This document shows, piece by piece, positions 10,101-19,478 of a stretch of DNA of 64,000 nt (its first letter is position 1; the number at the start of each line of letters is the position of its first letter). This DNA is from Trichomonas vaginalis G3 (Eukaryota > Parabasalia > Trichomonadida > Trichomonadidae), in the NCBI RefSeq assembly GCF_026262505.1, contig NC_067204.1, forward strand, positions 9,457,797 to 9,521,796, written 5' to 3'. The notes beneath the pieces were generated by a model, which was not told the DNA's origin, did not search any database, and worked only from the letters and a program-made list of their open reading frames with translations. The position numbers and the translations under genes were made by a program.

Positions 10101-11309
10101 TTATGGTTTCATAGCAGGAATTGAAGATCCTTCTTCGTTATTCATTTTTATCCAATTTTTCACATCCTTTAATATAAAGAACACACAAACAACTAAAACT
10201 ACAATGTTTATCGTCGAAATTAAACCAATTGAAATTTTGATATTATTTGAAAATTTGTAACGAGGAGTGATGATGCAATCCATGTCAAGAGTTATATCGA
10301 ATTCCAGTGTCGAAATGTTCGTTTTTGAAAAGAGTTTGAATTTTGAGTTGATTTTCACGTCGCTCTCTGTTTCTGCTGGTTCATCAACCTTTCCAGAAAT
10401 AAATATATCAGATAGAGATTCTGTTAAGTCGATATCGAATGATTTTGGACCATTTTTGTATAATATTAAATTTGGAGCGAGCCGAACACGTGAAAGATGG
10501 CGTAATTTGATGACACTGGTTTCATGATTTGTGTTGTATGCGAAAACAGCATATTGAATGACGCTTTGGCGGATTTGATCGAAAAATGCAATTGTATTGC
10601 CAGAATTGTTAACTGCTTGCATGTAATTGATATGGAATATTGTATTATAGACGTACATCACTGAATTATATTGGTAAACATGTCCATTTGTTGAATTTAA
10701 ATAATTTACCGTATGAGAGTCTTTTTCTATCATTTGGTTTCTTTGAATAGCGTATATAGTTGATGGATGTGGTGATTCGTCTGGTGATCTGTAAATAGAT
10801 GTGCAGTAAAAGACAGGAATGTGGGTATCTTCGGCATAAAGGAAATGACCACGATCATTGGAAGAGCATGAGTCGCAGCATGTTGTTGAGATGTTTGCTG
10901 TGCCAAATCTAAGAAAGATGCATCCACCTGAAAAATTGGACCTGCATCCAACGAAAAAGCATTTAGAAAATAGAATATTTGAATCTGGATGTGAATTTGA
11001 ATCTGCTATGACTGCTGTACTTGTAAAATTACTGAAGGAACCTCTCGTAATTGTAATTTGATTTGGATATTTCGTTGTATAATTAATTGGATAGAATGTT
11101 TTATTTCCGAAAGTGAGTATTGAGTAGATTGCTGGTGAAAGACTGTTTGAAAATACTGCTTTTGAGATTAATAAATTTCTTTGGTTATAAAAAATTGGAG
11201 AAACTATATATTTCGCTCGCAGATTGTTTGCTTTGATATTGTTGCCCACAAATAATGGAGATTTATCAAGGTGATGAATATGTAATGAAGATAGAGTCAA
11301 ATTCAACAT
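10101..11309 (-). CDS. Pmp-like surface protein with C-terminal membrane anchor
   Basis: The frame gives 402 residues from the first ATG (11309); a TTG lies six codons upstream. The middle is rich in S/T/N/C with beta-helix-like spacing, including FSKCFFVGCRSNFSGGCIFL, the F-x-x-C/N plus GG-x-I pairing seen in polymorphic-outer-membrane-protein-like repeats of Trichomonas surface proteins. A single hydrophobic segment (about residues 355-378) is followed by a short basic and acidic tail, as in a type I membrane protein. No signal peptide precedes the ectodomain. The visible gene is therefore either 5'-truncated or starts further upstream in a frame I cannot connect. A role at the cell surface is inference. 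Confidence 0.55.
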   Translation of the reverse strand: MLNLTLSSLHIHHLDKSPLFVGNNIKANNLRAKYIVSPIFYNQRNLLISKAVFSNSLSPAIYSILTFGNKTFYPINYTTKYPNQITITRGSFSNFTSTAVIADSNSHPDSNILFSKCFFVGCRSNFSGGCIFLRFGTANISTTCCDSCSSNDRGHFLYAEDTHIPVFYCTSIYRSPDESPHPSTIYAIQRNQMIEKDSHTVNYLNSTNGHVYQYNSVMYVYNTIFHINYMQAVNNSGNTIAFFDQIRQSVIQYAVFAYNTNHETSVIKLRHLSRVRLAPNLILYKNGPKSFDIDLTESLSDIFISGKVDEPAETESDVKINSKFKLFSKTNISTLEFDITLDMDCIITPRYKFSNNIKISIGLISTINIVVLVVCVFFILKDVKNWIKMNNEEGSSIPAMKP

Positions 11310-11764
11310 TTTTGACAAATTTGCCAAAGAATTGACTTCTTTATATTAGAGAATGCAAGGTACCAATATCTGTATCATAAAGTTGCATTTTACATGAATT
11401 TTAATAAAAATTTCATAATCCCTTCATACGAATGGCCTAAAACTTCACGAATAACAGTATATACATATGCTTATAATACATTATGAATTCCAAGGCTTTC
11501 GTTATTACATTTATATCCGTGGTACCTTTATTTTATGGAATCGAACTCTTTATTTTGAAAAATCTATAAAAATCATCATTATTTACAGGCTCACTTTATC
11601 AGCATTCTCCTATTTATTAGCTTTGATCATATATTATTTACTCAAAATTATCAGATAACTTTGATCAACACAATTTCTCTCTAAAGAAATAACTTTCAAT
11701 CTTTATGATAATGAATTATTAAAAACTAATGAAATGCATCAATAATTACAATTTATAGATTTAT
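11310..11764. other. Intergenic stretch
   Basis: Nothing convincing is seen. A 63-residue hydrophobic frame on the plus strand (11467-11658) has the composition expected of AT-rich DNA. Confidence 0.35.
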
Positions 11765-12793
11765 TTAAAGCAAACTTTTGATGAGAGCAACAAAGTCATC
11801 AACTTCTTTTTCTGTTGTCTGCCAAGATGTGACCCAGCGATATAATGAGAGATTACCCTCCCATTCATAGAAGTGAGCGCCTGCCTTGTACAATTTCTCA
11901 GCCAATTCTTTTGGAAGAACAATGAAGAATTCATTTGTCTTGAGAGGTAACCATGGTTTAATGCATGGAACATCCTTGACACCATCAGCTAAACGCTTAG
12001 CCATTGCATTTGAATGTCTTGCAAGTTCTAGCCAAAGATCATCCTTCAAATATGCAAGCATTTGCATGGCAAAGAATCTTGTCTTAGACATAAGTTGGCC
12101 AGAACGTTTATGGATGAAATCGAAGTTCTCAGCATCACTTGGGTTGAAGAAAATAATTAATTCACCATGAAGTCCGCCATTCTTTGTGGCACCAAATGTA
12201 AGAACATCTACACCAGCTTTCCATGACATTTCGGCTGGTGTGCAGTTGAGGTTTACTAATGCATTAGCAAATCTTGCGCCATCCATATGGACTTTGAGAC
12301 CGTACTTGTGTGCCTCATCGCATATCTCTTTGATTTCTTCAAGTGTGTATACTTGGCCAAGTTCTGTTGTCTGCGCAATTGAAACAACTACTGGTTTTCC
12401 TGCATGAGGACGTAAATAATTTGAGAAATTGATGGTTTCTGATATGAGTTTCGGATCAAACTTGGAAGGAGATTTTGATCTATGCATAAGGCGTGCGCCA
12501 CCAGTAAAGAAATATGGAGCTGTGCATTCATCTGTAAGAATATGAGCTGAATCTGAACAAAGAATTGTTCCATAAGGAGGGCACAAAGCTGATAATGCTA
12601 AGCAATTGGCTGCTGTTCCAGTTGATGCGAAATAATAGACAAGATCATGTTCAAAAACTTCTTTTAATTTCTCTTTTAAAGCTGCTGTTGAAGCATCGCC
12701 TCCATATGAGTTATCTGTGCCTTTATTTCCCTCTACAATGGCTTCAAGGATCTTTGGATGAATACCTGAGATGTTGTCTGAGCCAAAATTCAT
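11765..12793 (-). CDS. L-threonine aldolase (PLP-dependent beta-eliminating lyase family)
   Basis: The protein has 342 residues and full length for the family. It should cleave L-threonine (or allo-threonine) to glycine and acetaldehyde using pyridoxal phosphate in the cytosol. The family pattern is clear: N-terminal NFGSDNISGIHPKI with YGGD near residue 30, STGTAAN (58-64) for phosphate binding, HMDGARFANA with the PLP-contacting Asp at 171, and the Schiff-base lysine in FGATKNGGLHG (K204). The frame is intact and the stop is part of TAAA, as is common for trichomonad poly(A) sites. An initiator lies 3 nt upstream. The protein looks more like bacterial enzymes of this group than animal ones, so transfer from bacteria is possible. 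Confidence 0.9.
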   Translation of the reverse strand: MNFGSDNISGIHPKILEAIVEGNKGTDNSYGGDASTAALKEKLKEVFEHDLVYYFASTGTAANCLALSALCPPYGTILCSDSAHILTDECTAPYFFTGGARLMHRSKSPSKFDPKLISETINFSNYLRPHAGKPVVVSIAQTTELGQVYTLEEIKEICDEAHKYGLKVHMDGARFANALVNLNCTPAEMSWKAGVDVLTFGATKNGGLHGELIIFFNPSDAENFDFIHKRSGQLMSKTRFFAMQMLAYLKDDLWLELARHSNAMAKRLADGVKDVPCIKPWLPLKTNEFFIVLPKELAEKLYKAGAHFYEWEGNLSLYRWVTSWQTTEKEVDDFVALIKSLL

Positions 12794-12796
12794 AAT

Positions 12797-12803
12797 GAAA
12801 TGA
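12797..12803 (-). promoter_or_regulatory. Initiator (Inr) of the threonine aldolase gene
   Basis: TCATTTC on the minus strand fits TCAYWYW exactly and ends 3 nt before the ATG, the short spacing typical of Trichomonas genes. Confidence 0.65.
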
Positions 12804-13424
12804 GATCATTTGACAATTATTTCTCATTCAATTATTGAATGTTAACAACTGATATTGAATGATTTCAAAGAGTAACTAATTGAGGGTATTCGATAAGTTA
12901 TTTCTCGCTAGTGGATATTCACTAATATTCATTAAAATTTTAAATTTGGTCAGGCCATTTGCCTAAATTTGAACCTCTCTATCAAATTGATATGAATCTT
13001 TTCAGAAGGCAATATTTTATAGATGAATATGGTTTTCACTGATTCATTCGATATGAGAGTTATCCTAAAAATTTGGATCACAAATTGTTTGAAGATTCAC
13101 AAAAATTGAATTCGACCAAACAAATAAAATTTTAAGGAATAACTGTAATTGATACATTATTTCATTATTAATTGAAAGGATAAATTTAAATAATCGTTAT
13201 CGTCCGAATCAAAATAAAAGAGTTCGCAGTTTTTTAATAGTGTGCAAATAAAATGTCGAAACTATTCCCAATGAGTCCTTATTTAAATTACCAGATATTT
13301 CCCTATTGCAAAAATGCGAATAAAGTAAAATTCGCATTTTTTCATTATTAATTAACCTCGGTAATGGATTAAAAAAACAACTAAATGTAATTCGAATTCT
13401 TTTAAAACAATAATATAAACATTT
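12804..13424. other. Intergenic stretch with one strong hairpin
   Basis: No gene is seen. A perfect 12-bp hairpin (AAAAATGCGAAT at 13310-13321, its complement at 13330-13341, 8-nt loop) lies about 85 bp beyond the stop of the HEAT-like gene. Its role is unknown. Confidence 0.4.
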
Positions 13425-15980
13425 TTACTCATTCATTTCCTTGAAATGAGATAATAGTTCTTTATGTTTTTCAAAGATCATTCGCTGGTCTTCCTCAATG
13501 AAATCATCATCCAAGAAGTCTACATCGCTAAATCCAGGAATTAAAGTATAATCAGGGAATTTATATCCTTCGGTTTTATCCCCGAAATAATTTGCTTTTA
13601 TCAATATATTCATAATTTGACATAACTGATTGTCATTAATCTTATCAAATGCAGTAGAAATCAGAGCTCTTTCATAAGTGTAAGGATATTTTCCTTTTTG
13701 AACATTTTCCATTACATTCATAATTGTTGCTGCATCTAATTCATATTCATTTTGGATAAAAGCAGCCAGTTTCACTAAATCAAAATATTTCTGATTCAAT
13801 TTTTCATCAAAACTATTTATCATTTGAAGTAAAGATATCTTTGATTCTTGTGTCAATCCCTTTCCAACAAACAAGCACTTAATAAATATCATCATTATAA
13901 ATTCACAATCAATATCAGTAACAGAATAAACATCATTATTTGTTAAAGGAATAAATTTTTCAAGGAAATTTTGAACAATATAAACATTTCCATCAATTAT
14001 TTCCAAAATATCTGGATTCTTATCAAACAAAACATACAAATATCGACCGATATCATAAATAAAAAATGAGTATGTATCACCAAAATTATCAATCACATTA
14101 AACATGTATTGCATGTAGAAAGGATATGCTTCTGGATACAATGCTAAAGGACTTACTGCTGAAACTAATCCATCTCTAGAATAATCATATTCTCGAATCT
14201 TTTCGAGTACAATAAGTTGTTTTTCAAATATTTCAGGAATAACAGCACATTGTGGTATTGATTTGAGAATGTAGTTGATGTTGTTTCCTTCTTTATTCAT
14301 GATATATTCTAATTCTTTTTCATTTTCATCATTTAATTCATTCAAAATTTCGAAAATTCTGTCATATAATCCATTAACTAATTGTTGAGCGCTTTCGAAG
14401 ATCTTGGAGTCAACAGTTAGTTCTTTAGGCAATTTAAGGATAAATTTGGAACATGTCAGTTCAAATTCGTTGTTTAAAATCAAATCTTTCGCTTCCCAAA
14501 TATTATCAAAAGTTTCTTTGTTCAAAAATTCTTTTTGATCTAAATAAATCGAATTCCTAATTGCTCTAAAGAGTAATGTTACTTGTGATTTAACAATAGA
14601 TTCTTCTACATTTACTAAACCTTGAATGTGTTTGTACATTTCAGGAATAACTTCCAAATTTCCGAAAAATGGAAGAATAGAATAAAACAAAAAGAAGAAA
14701 CAATTTTTTAATTCAGATTCCGAAGATAAACTAATTAAAGCAGCAAGAATGTCTTCTACGTCATCTTCCATTTTGGCATTAATATCAATTAAATACTGAA
14801 TCAATGAAGAAAACAAATAAATGAACTCAAAAATTTTGTTGTTTTCACTTGCAATAGTAAACAAATCATATATATGTTGTATATCATCTGTTTCATTATA
14901 AAGTTTAATTAAATATGCTGCACAGTTTGTTCTTAAATCATTATCTGTTGCGTACATATCAGTACTCGAGTTGAAATCGAATAAAACATTGAAAAACTGT
15001 TCTGGATCATTTAAAATTGATGCAAAATCAGAATAAACTAATCCTAGGATTAAAAGAGGTAATATTGCTTGGATTTCTTCATCTGTCTGGTATTTAACAA
15101 GGTCTCCAAGTACATAAATCAAAGAACTTTGAACATCTGAGTTGTTTTCTGTTGATAATAAAATTTGTAAAAGTGAAATTGATTTTTCAAAGAAAGAATG
15201 TATGATATTGGTATTTTCTTTGATAATAGAATCAAAATGATGGTCGAATCTCATGAAAAAATAAGAAATTGAAGATATCAAATTTCCAGATTCAGTAAAA
15301 ATCAAATCTGGTTGAGCAAAAAGGTCCATGTATTCCAAAGATATCTCAAGTAAATGAAATTGAGGATTTGGATCTAGATTTTGTGAATAAGAAGAATACA
15401 TTGAAAAAAATGAAGAAAGAGACTTTTGTATGACAGCAAGTTCTATTTGCTGACTTGTAATTCGTGTTAATATGTCTTCAATTATTGAATTTAGTTGAGT
15501 AACGAAATCAATATCTTTGTAACAGATTCTAATCATATTTGTAATAATCCATAAGAGCTTTGATGTGTATATACTATCTTGGTTTTGGTATTGGCTAGAG
15601 TATTCTTTAAATAAATAAGGAAGTGTATCTTCTTTGATTAAATATAAGAAATATGCTATCATATGTGGATCTATTGACGTTTCATTGAATGCTGCTATGG
15701 CAATTTCTACTGTCTGATTCAAGAGTTCTTCATCCATATTATTTCGATAAGAATAACAAACATCGCTTCGTAATAATCTTATGCACCCAGATGTAATTAC
15801 TTGTTTCTTTTTAGCTAATTCACCTTCAAATGGTATAGTATCTAGCATTAAACGAAATGTATAATAAGGAAAATCTGAATGAAGAGGAAATCCTTCTATG
15901 TCACTCTGGGAAACATCATCTTGTGAAGTAAGTTTTGCACAGTAGTAAATGAACTCTTGCTCACTTGAGAAGCGCTCCAT
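13425..15980 (-). CDS. Long alpha-helical HEAT-like protein, possibly importin/exportin-like
   Basis: The protein has 851 residues and is acidic and leucine/isoleucine-rich, with regularly spaced amphipathic helices and no membrane segment or signal peptide. The N-terminus (helices around 'FIYYCAKLT' and 'FPYYTFRLMLDTI') and the length recall karyopherins (importin-beta/exportin), which are stacks of HEAT repeats, and the acidic C-terminus (DDDFIEEDQR) also fits. I see no diagnostic motif, so other HEAT/ARM scaffolds are equally open. The frame is intact. A trichomonad initiator lies 13 nt upstream of the ATG. Confidence 0.45.
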   Translation of the reverse strand: MERFSSEQEFIYYCAKLTSQDDVSQSDIEGFPLHSDFPYYTFRLMLDTIPFEGELAKKKQVITSGCIRLLRSDVCYSYRNNMDEELLNQTVEIAIAAFNETSIDPHMIAYFLYLIKEDTLPYLFKEYSSQYQNQDSIYTSKLLWIITNMIRICYKDIDFVTQLNSIIEDILTRITSQQIELAVIQKSLSSFFSMYSSYSQNLDPNPQFHLLEISLEYMDLFAQPDLIFTESGNLISSISYFFMRFDHHFDSIIKENTNIIHSFFEKSISLLQILLSTENNSDVQSSLIYVLGDLVKYQTDEEIQAILPLLILGLVYSDFASILNDPEQFFNVLFDFNSSTDMYATDNDLRTNCAAYLIKLYNETDDIQHIYDLFTIASENNKIFEFIYLFSSLIQYLIDINAKMEDDVEDILAALISLSSESELKNCFFFLFYSILPFFGNLEVIPEMYKHIQGLVNVEESIVKSQVTLLFRAIRNSIYLDQKEFLNKETFDNIWEAKDLILNNEFELTCSKFILKLPKELTVDSKIFESAQQLVNGLYDRIFEILNELNDENEKELEYIMNKEGNNINYILKSIPQCAVIPEIFEKQLIVLEKIREYDYSRDGLVSAVSPLALYPEAYPFYMQYMFNVIDNFGDTYSFFIYDIGRYLYVLFDKNPDILEIIDGNVYIVQNFLEKFIPLTNNDVYSVTDIDCEFIMMIFIKCLFVGKGLTQESKISLLQMINSFDEKLNQKYFDLVKLAAFIQNEYELDAATIMNVMENVQKGKYPYTYERALISTAFDKINDNQLCQIMNILIKANYFGDKTEGYKFPDYTLIPGFSDVDFLDDDFIEEDQRMIFEKHKELLSHFKEMNE

Positions 15981-15993
15981 TGTCCTCCAGAAA

Positions 15994-16000
15994 AAAATGA
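15994..16000 (-). promoter_or_regulatory. Initiator (Inr) of the HEAT-like gene
   Basis: TCATTTT on the minus strand matches TCAYWYW, 13 nt upstream of the start codon. Confidence 0.5.
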
Positions 16001-16017
16001 AAAATTCGAGTAGGGGT

Positions 16018-16951
16018 AATTTTAGCTAAAAGTGACACACCTGTAAAAAGTGACACACCCATGAAGGGTGTGATTACCGATCGGTAATTTCGACAGTTTA
16101 GAATTTAAAATTTTTTATGGAACTGTTGCGAGTTTCATAAAGAATTTAAGGAATATAAGCAAAGATTTGAATCAAAATCTTAGACCTAAGCCGCTCGATT
16201 CGCTCGCGGCTTCCGCGAATTACAGATCAGCAAAGATTTGAATCAAAATCTTCGAACTAAGCCGATTGCTTCGCTCGCGGCTTTCTTTATTATTTTAAAT
16301 TTGCATATTTCCATCAAAAGTTCATAAGGTAAAAAATTTCGTTTATATTATTGCAAAATAAAATCTTCATTATCAAAATAATATTAAATAATAATATAAT
16401 ATAATTTATAAACAACTATTATTTAATAAAGTTTAATTGCCAAGGTTCATCTAATTTTTTGATTTTTAATGTTTTATGAATTTTATTTATCATGTATATA
16501 TCTAATGAAGATTATATATGTAGAAGATAAGTACCTTAATATGTACGTAAATTTTAATGAAATTTATACAACATTATAAAAATTTATGAATAAAAACTTG
16601 ATATAAAATAACATTTTTATTTTTACTAAGAAAAAAAAGGTTTTTGATAATAAATTTATTTTATTTCGAAAAAGTAGCAATAATCGTAAAAGGGTATTGA
16701 TAGGCTTGCTAAAGTAACTAATTTTAGCTGTCAAATACTTTTGTATTTTGAAGTAAATTAGTATAAATTTGATATTATTTTAACTCCCTTTGAAAACCTC
16801 AATTTTCCATACAGAGGGAACGGGAATAGCATCCAATATTCCCTGAGAATGGTTGCGCATTCTCAGTTCCCTCTATATTTCGAACGAAGCTCTCATCGGT
16901 CTTTTTTTTAATACTAAACGTTTTTTTTTCCTGTCACTTTTAGCTAAAATT
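16018..16951. mobile_element. Non-autonomous terminal-inverted-repeat element (MITE-like)
   Basis: A perfect 20-bp inverted repeat bounds 934 bp: AATTTTAGCTAAAAGTGACA at 16018-16037 and its complement at 16932-16951. No target duplication is certain, though TGGGT/GGGGT lies at the two edges. Inside are the palindrome ATTACCGATCGGTAAT (16073-16088), two direct copies of a unit with the AAGATTTGAATCAAAATCTT palindrome followed by a GC-rich stem (16160-16215 and 16228-16285), and an inner inverted pair near 16815-16885 (CAGAGGGAAC...GTTCCCTC around a GAGAATG hairpin). There is no coding capacity. It lies directly upstream of the HEAT-like gene. Confidence 0.6.
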
Positions 16952-17457
16952 TGGGTTTGCCGGAAATATTCAACGCTAAATTTTGATCTCACAATTTATT
17001 TTTTCCATCATGCTTTCTATTAGCATTGAAAGTTTCAAATTTTGGTAATTGTATTTAATGCTAAAATACCAAAATTCAATGCTAATTTTTCCATCATGCT
17101 CTCTATTATGAAAACGCGGGAGAAGTAACAACTTTTTGTAAATGTAGCATGATGGCAATCATACACACTCATCATTGCTAATTTTTATATCTTGATTTCC
17201 TTTAATCTCCCAAAGAGATAAAGCAGAAACAATATGGAGACCGAATTAGTGTATATGATTGTTTCCATGCTGGATTTACATAAAATTGTTACTACTCTCA
17301 CAATATCTCCAAAATTAGAAAGACATTGAGTCTCTGGTTTCAAAGAAAAATTGTGAGTTTCAATCAGTAAATCAATTATATAAGGAAATTAATCCGAAAT
17401 TCCAAATTTCAATATTAAAATCTTTAGGATCCGATTTTACAAAAAAAATTTTACAAA
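16952..17457. other. Intergenic stretch with a direct repeat
   Basis: A segment of the form ATTCAAYGCTAAATTTT followed by TTTTTCCATCATGCT(T/C)TCTATTA occurs twice, near 16968-17025 and 17070-17106. No gene is seen. Confidence 0.4.
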
Positions 17458-18732
17458 ATGTTTTTATTGCTTCTAATTCAGCATTCTCTTGAAGTCTGTA
17501 ATGAAAGTGCATTGCAGCCAGGAGAAGTTTGCTGTGGAGAAGATGCTTGTAATGGTACATGCAAATCAAACTTTCATAATGGAGAAGAAATATTTTATTG
17601 TTTAAATGATGCCGAAGTTGTAGCATGTGTCAAACCATTAAAACTTTTTACGGTAATTGGACTTAGTCTTTGCCCTACTCTTTTGATGTTAATTTTAAGT
17701 TTAATTACAGGTACCAAAATTGCCGCTTGTACATGGATTTCATGTTTTGTTATTAACTTTTCTGCATCTTCCTTCTTCTATGGAATCTATTGTATGCATA
17801 TTTACCTTGGAGGAGTTCATCTCGTCCTTTTCACCATCAGTTCATCCGCTTACATATGCGGATATATATTTTCACGCTGCAGCATCTGTGTTCTTGGTCC
17901 AGAATGCTGCGAATGGAATGATCCATATAATCCACAAAATCTTGCATTCAGAAAAGCCCATAAACAACGATACCATTTGTATTGTGGATGCTGTTGTGAT
18001 AGTAAACCCATTGATCCACTAGATCCTAAGTCCGGAGACATCTGTAGCTGTGTAAGTAAATCTACACTTGCAAATCAATGTGACACAGTCAAATTCTTAC
18101 GAGAAATACGTGCTCCTGTTGTTAGCAAAGAGGATTTGAGGACAATCAATGAAGAAAATGCATCAATTCCGCCAAATCCAGTTGCATTTGCTTTCAACGT
18201 CACTGATCTTGATAACAACAGCCAATTAATGCCTGTTAAGAAATCAATGGAACCTATTTATTACGGATCATGGCAGGAAGAAGGAGCAAAACAAGATGTT
18301 TCTGGAAGAAAAATTATTTACAGATGTAATGCGGAATATGTATACGAAGACAATATGAGAAGTGAACTAATAAGAGCTTCTCGTGTTGCTCTGGCAGAAG
18401 TACGTGGAGATTTGCCAGAAAAATTTGTTTTTCATACATATCGAACAAATGGTATGACAACAGCCGCTTTATCTGGTAGCGAGTGTATGTTCAAGTTCTG
18501 TAAGTCATGTATTGTTCGATTTTTCTACGAAATATTCTACTTATTTGGTTATCAGCCAATTATTGAATTTTTCTTCTATTGCGGAGCGAAGCAAGTGCAC
18601 TTCCAGTCGAGAAAGAGGATTAGTCATGAAGAAAATCTTCGTGCAAGGGCTTCTGAAAGAGATCAACGCATAAATTATACAGAAGACTCTCAGGAACAGG
18701 CAAAATATGTATCCGAGAATTCATTATTGTAA
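17458..18732 (+). CDS. Cysteine-rich multipass membrane protein of unknown family
   Basis: The protein has 424 residues. The first 11 or so are hydrophobic and may be a signal peptide. A small cysteine-rich region follows (residues about 14-58, with CCGEDACNGTC and further Cys), then three or four membrane segments between about 60 and 145. Next comes a long C-rich cytosolic or luminal domain with CGCCCD and CSCVSK clusters, a conserved-looking 'YYGSWQEEG' stretch, and a further hydrophobic stretch near 350-375 within the C-terminal quarter. I do not recognise the family. The many cysteines suggest metal binding or disulphides. The frame is intact. Confidence 0.65.
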   Translation: MFLLLLIQHSLEVCNESALQPGEVCCGEDACNGTCKSNFHNGEEIFYCLNDAEVVACVKPLKLFTVIGLSLCPTLLMLILSLITGTKIAACTWISCFVINFSASSFFYGIYCMHIYLGGVHLVLFTISSSAYICGYIFSRCSICVLGPECCEWNDPYNPQNLAFRKAHKQRYHLYCGCCCDSKPIDPLDPKSGDICSCVSKSTLANQCDTVKFLREIRAPVVSKEDLRTINEENASIPPNPVAFAFNVTDLDNNSQLMPVKKSMEPIYYGSWQEEGAKQDVSGRKIIYRCNAEYVYEDNMRSELIRASRVALAEVRGDLPEKFVFHTYRTNGMTTAALSGSECMFKFCKSCIVRFFYEIFYLFGYQPIIEFFFYCGAKQVHFQSRKRISHEENLRARASERDQRINYTEDSQEQAKYVSENSLL

Positions 18733-19478
18733 AAATGTTTTTTATGTTTAATAAATATGTATTTTTATCCTTAATAATTACTGTATTAATCTGAAATTTG
18801 ATTTATTTTTTCTTTTAATTCTATTCAGAGTTCACAGCACATTTATTGAGATCTAAATTGTTGGAATATTTGTTCAGATCGCGCTTCAACTTAATCTATT
18901 ATATTTTCGTATATGTTTCTGTATGAAAATTGTGTTGTTTTCGACATTTTATCTCTGTAACCTTAATCAAATTTCAAATATATTATCAGAAATCTTTTGT
19001 GGTGATTGTTTTCTACATTCATAACATAGTATTTGATTTCCAATGAATTCAATGGATATTTTATAAACGCAGATATGCACCATTAAGTTTAGATGCATTA
19101 CATTTATTTGTATTTACTAGAAAAGCATATTTTAAAGTACTAAAATTCAATATCTATGAATTATTTGATTTTTGAAGAAGAGTTAAATAATTTCCATAGA
19201 GTCGAAAAAACCGAATTTTTTAGGTGCAACTAGAGGCATTTTACCAAGTAAATCTTCGGAATCTGAATTAGAAATTGAGGCAAAAAACGCACTCTTTAAG
19301 ATAATATGGTGACTTTGAGATAAACCTACCATATATGTATATCTTTATATGAATGATTACTATCGTATTGTGTATGGTAGCAATGAAAGACATCTATCAT
19401 GTGAGGCTACAAGATGCCATGAAGTTGATGAAAATTGAGAGGAGATAAGTGGTCGGACGGAACCCTTAAAAATTTTAA
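18733..19478. other. Intergenic stretch, nothing recognised
   Basis: 746 bases of AT-rich DNA lie between two plus-strand genes. No element ends or tandem repeats were found. Confidence 0.4.

Noticed and set aside
13310-13341. Bacterial-type rho-independent terminator
   Set aside because: The hairpin has AT-rich arms, and the window is eukaryotic with trichomonad poly(A)-type gene ends.
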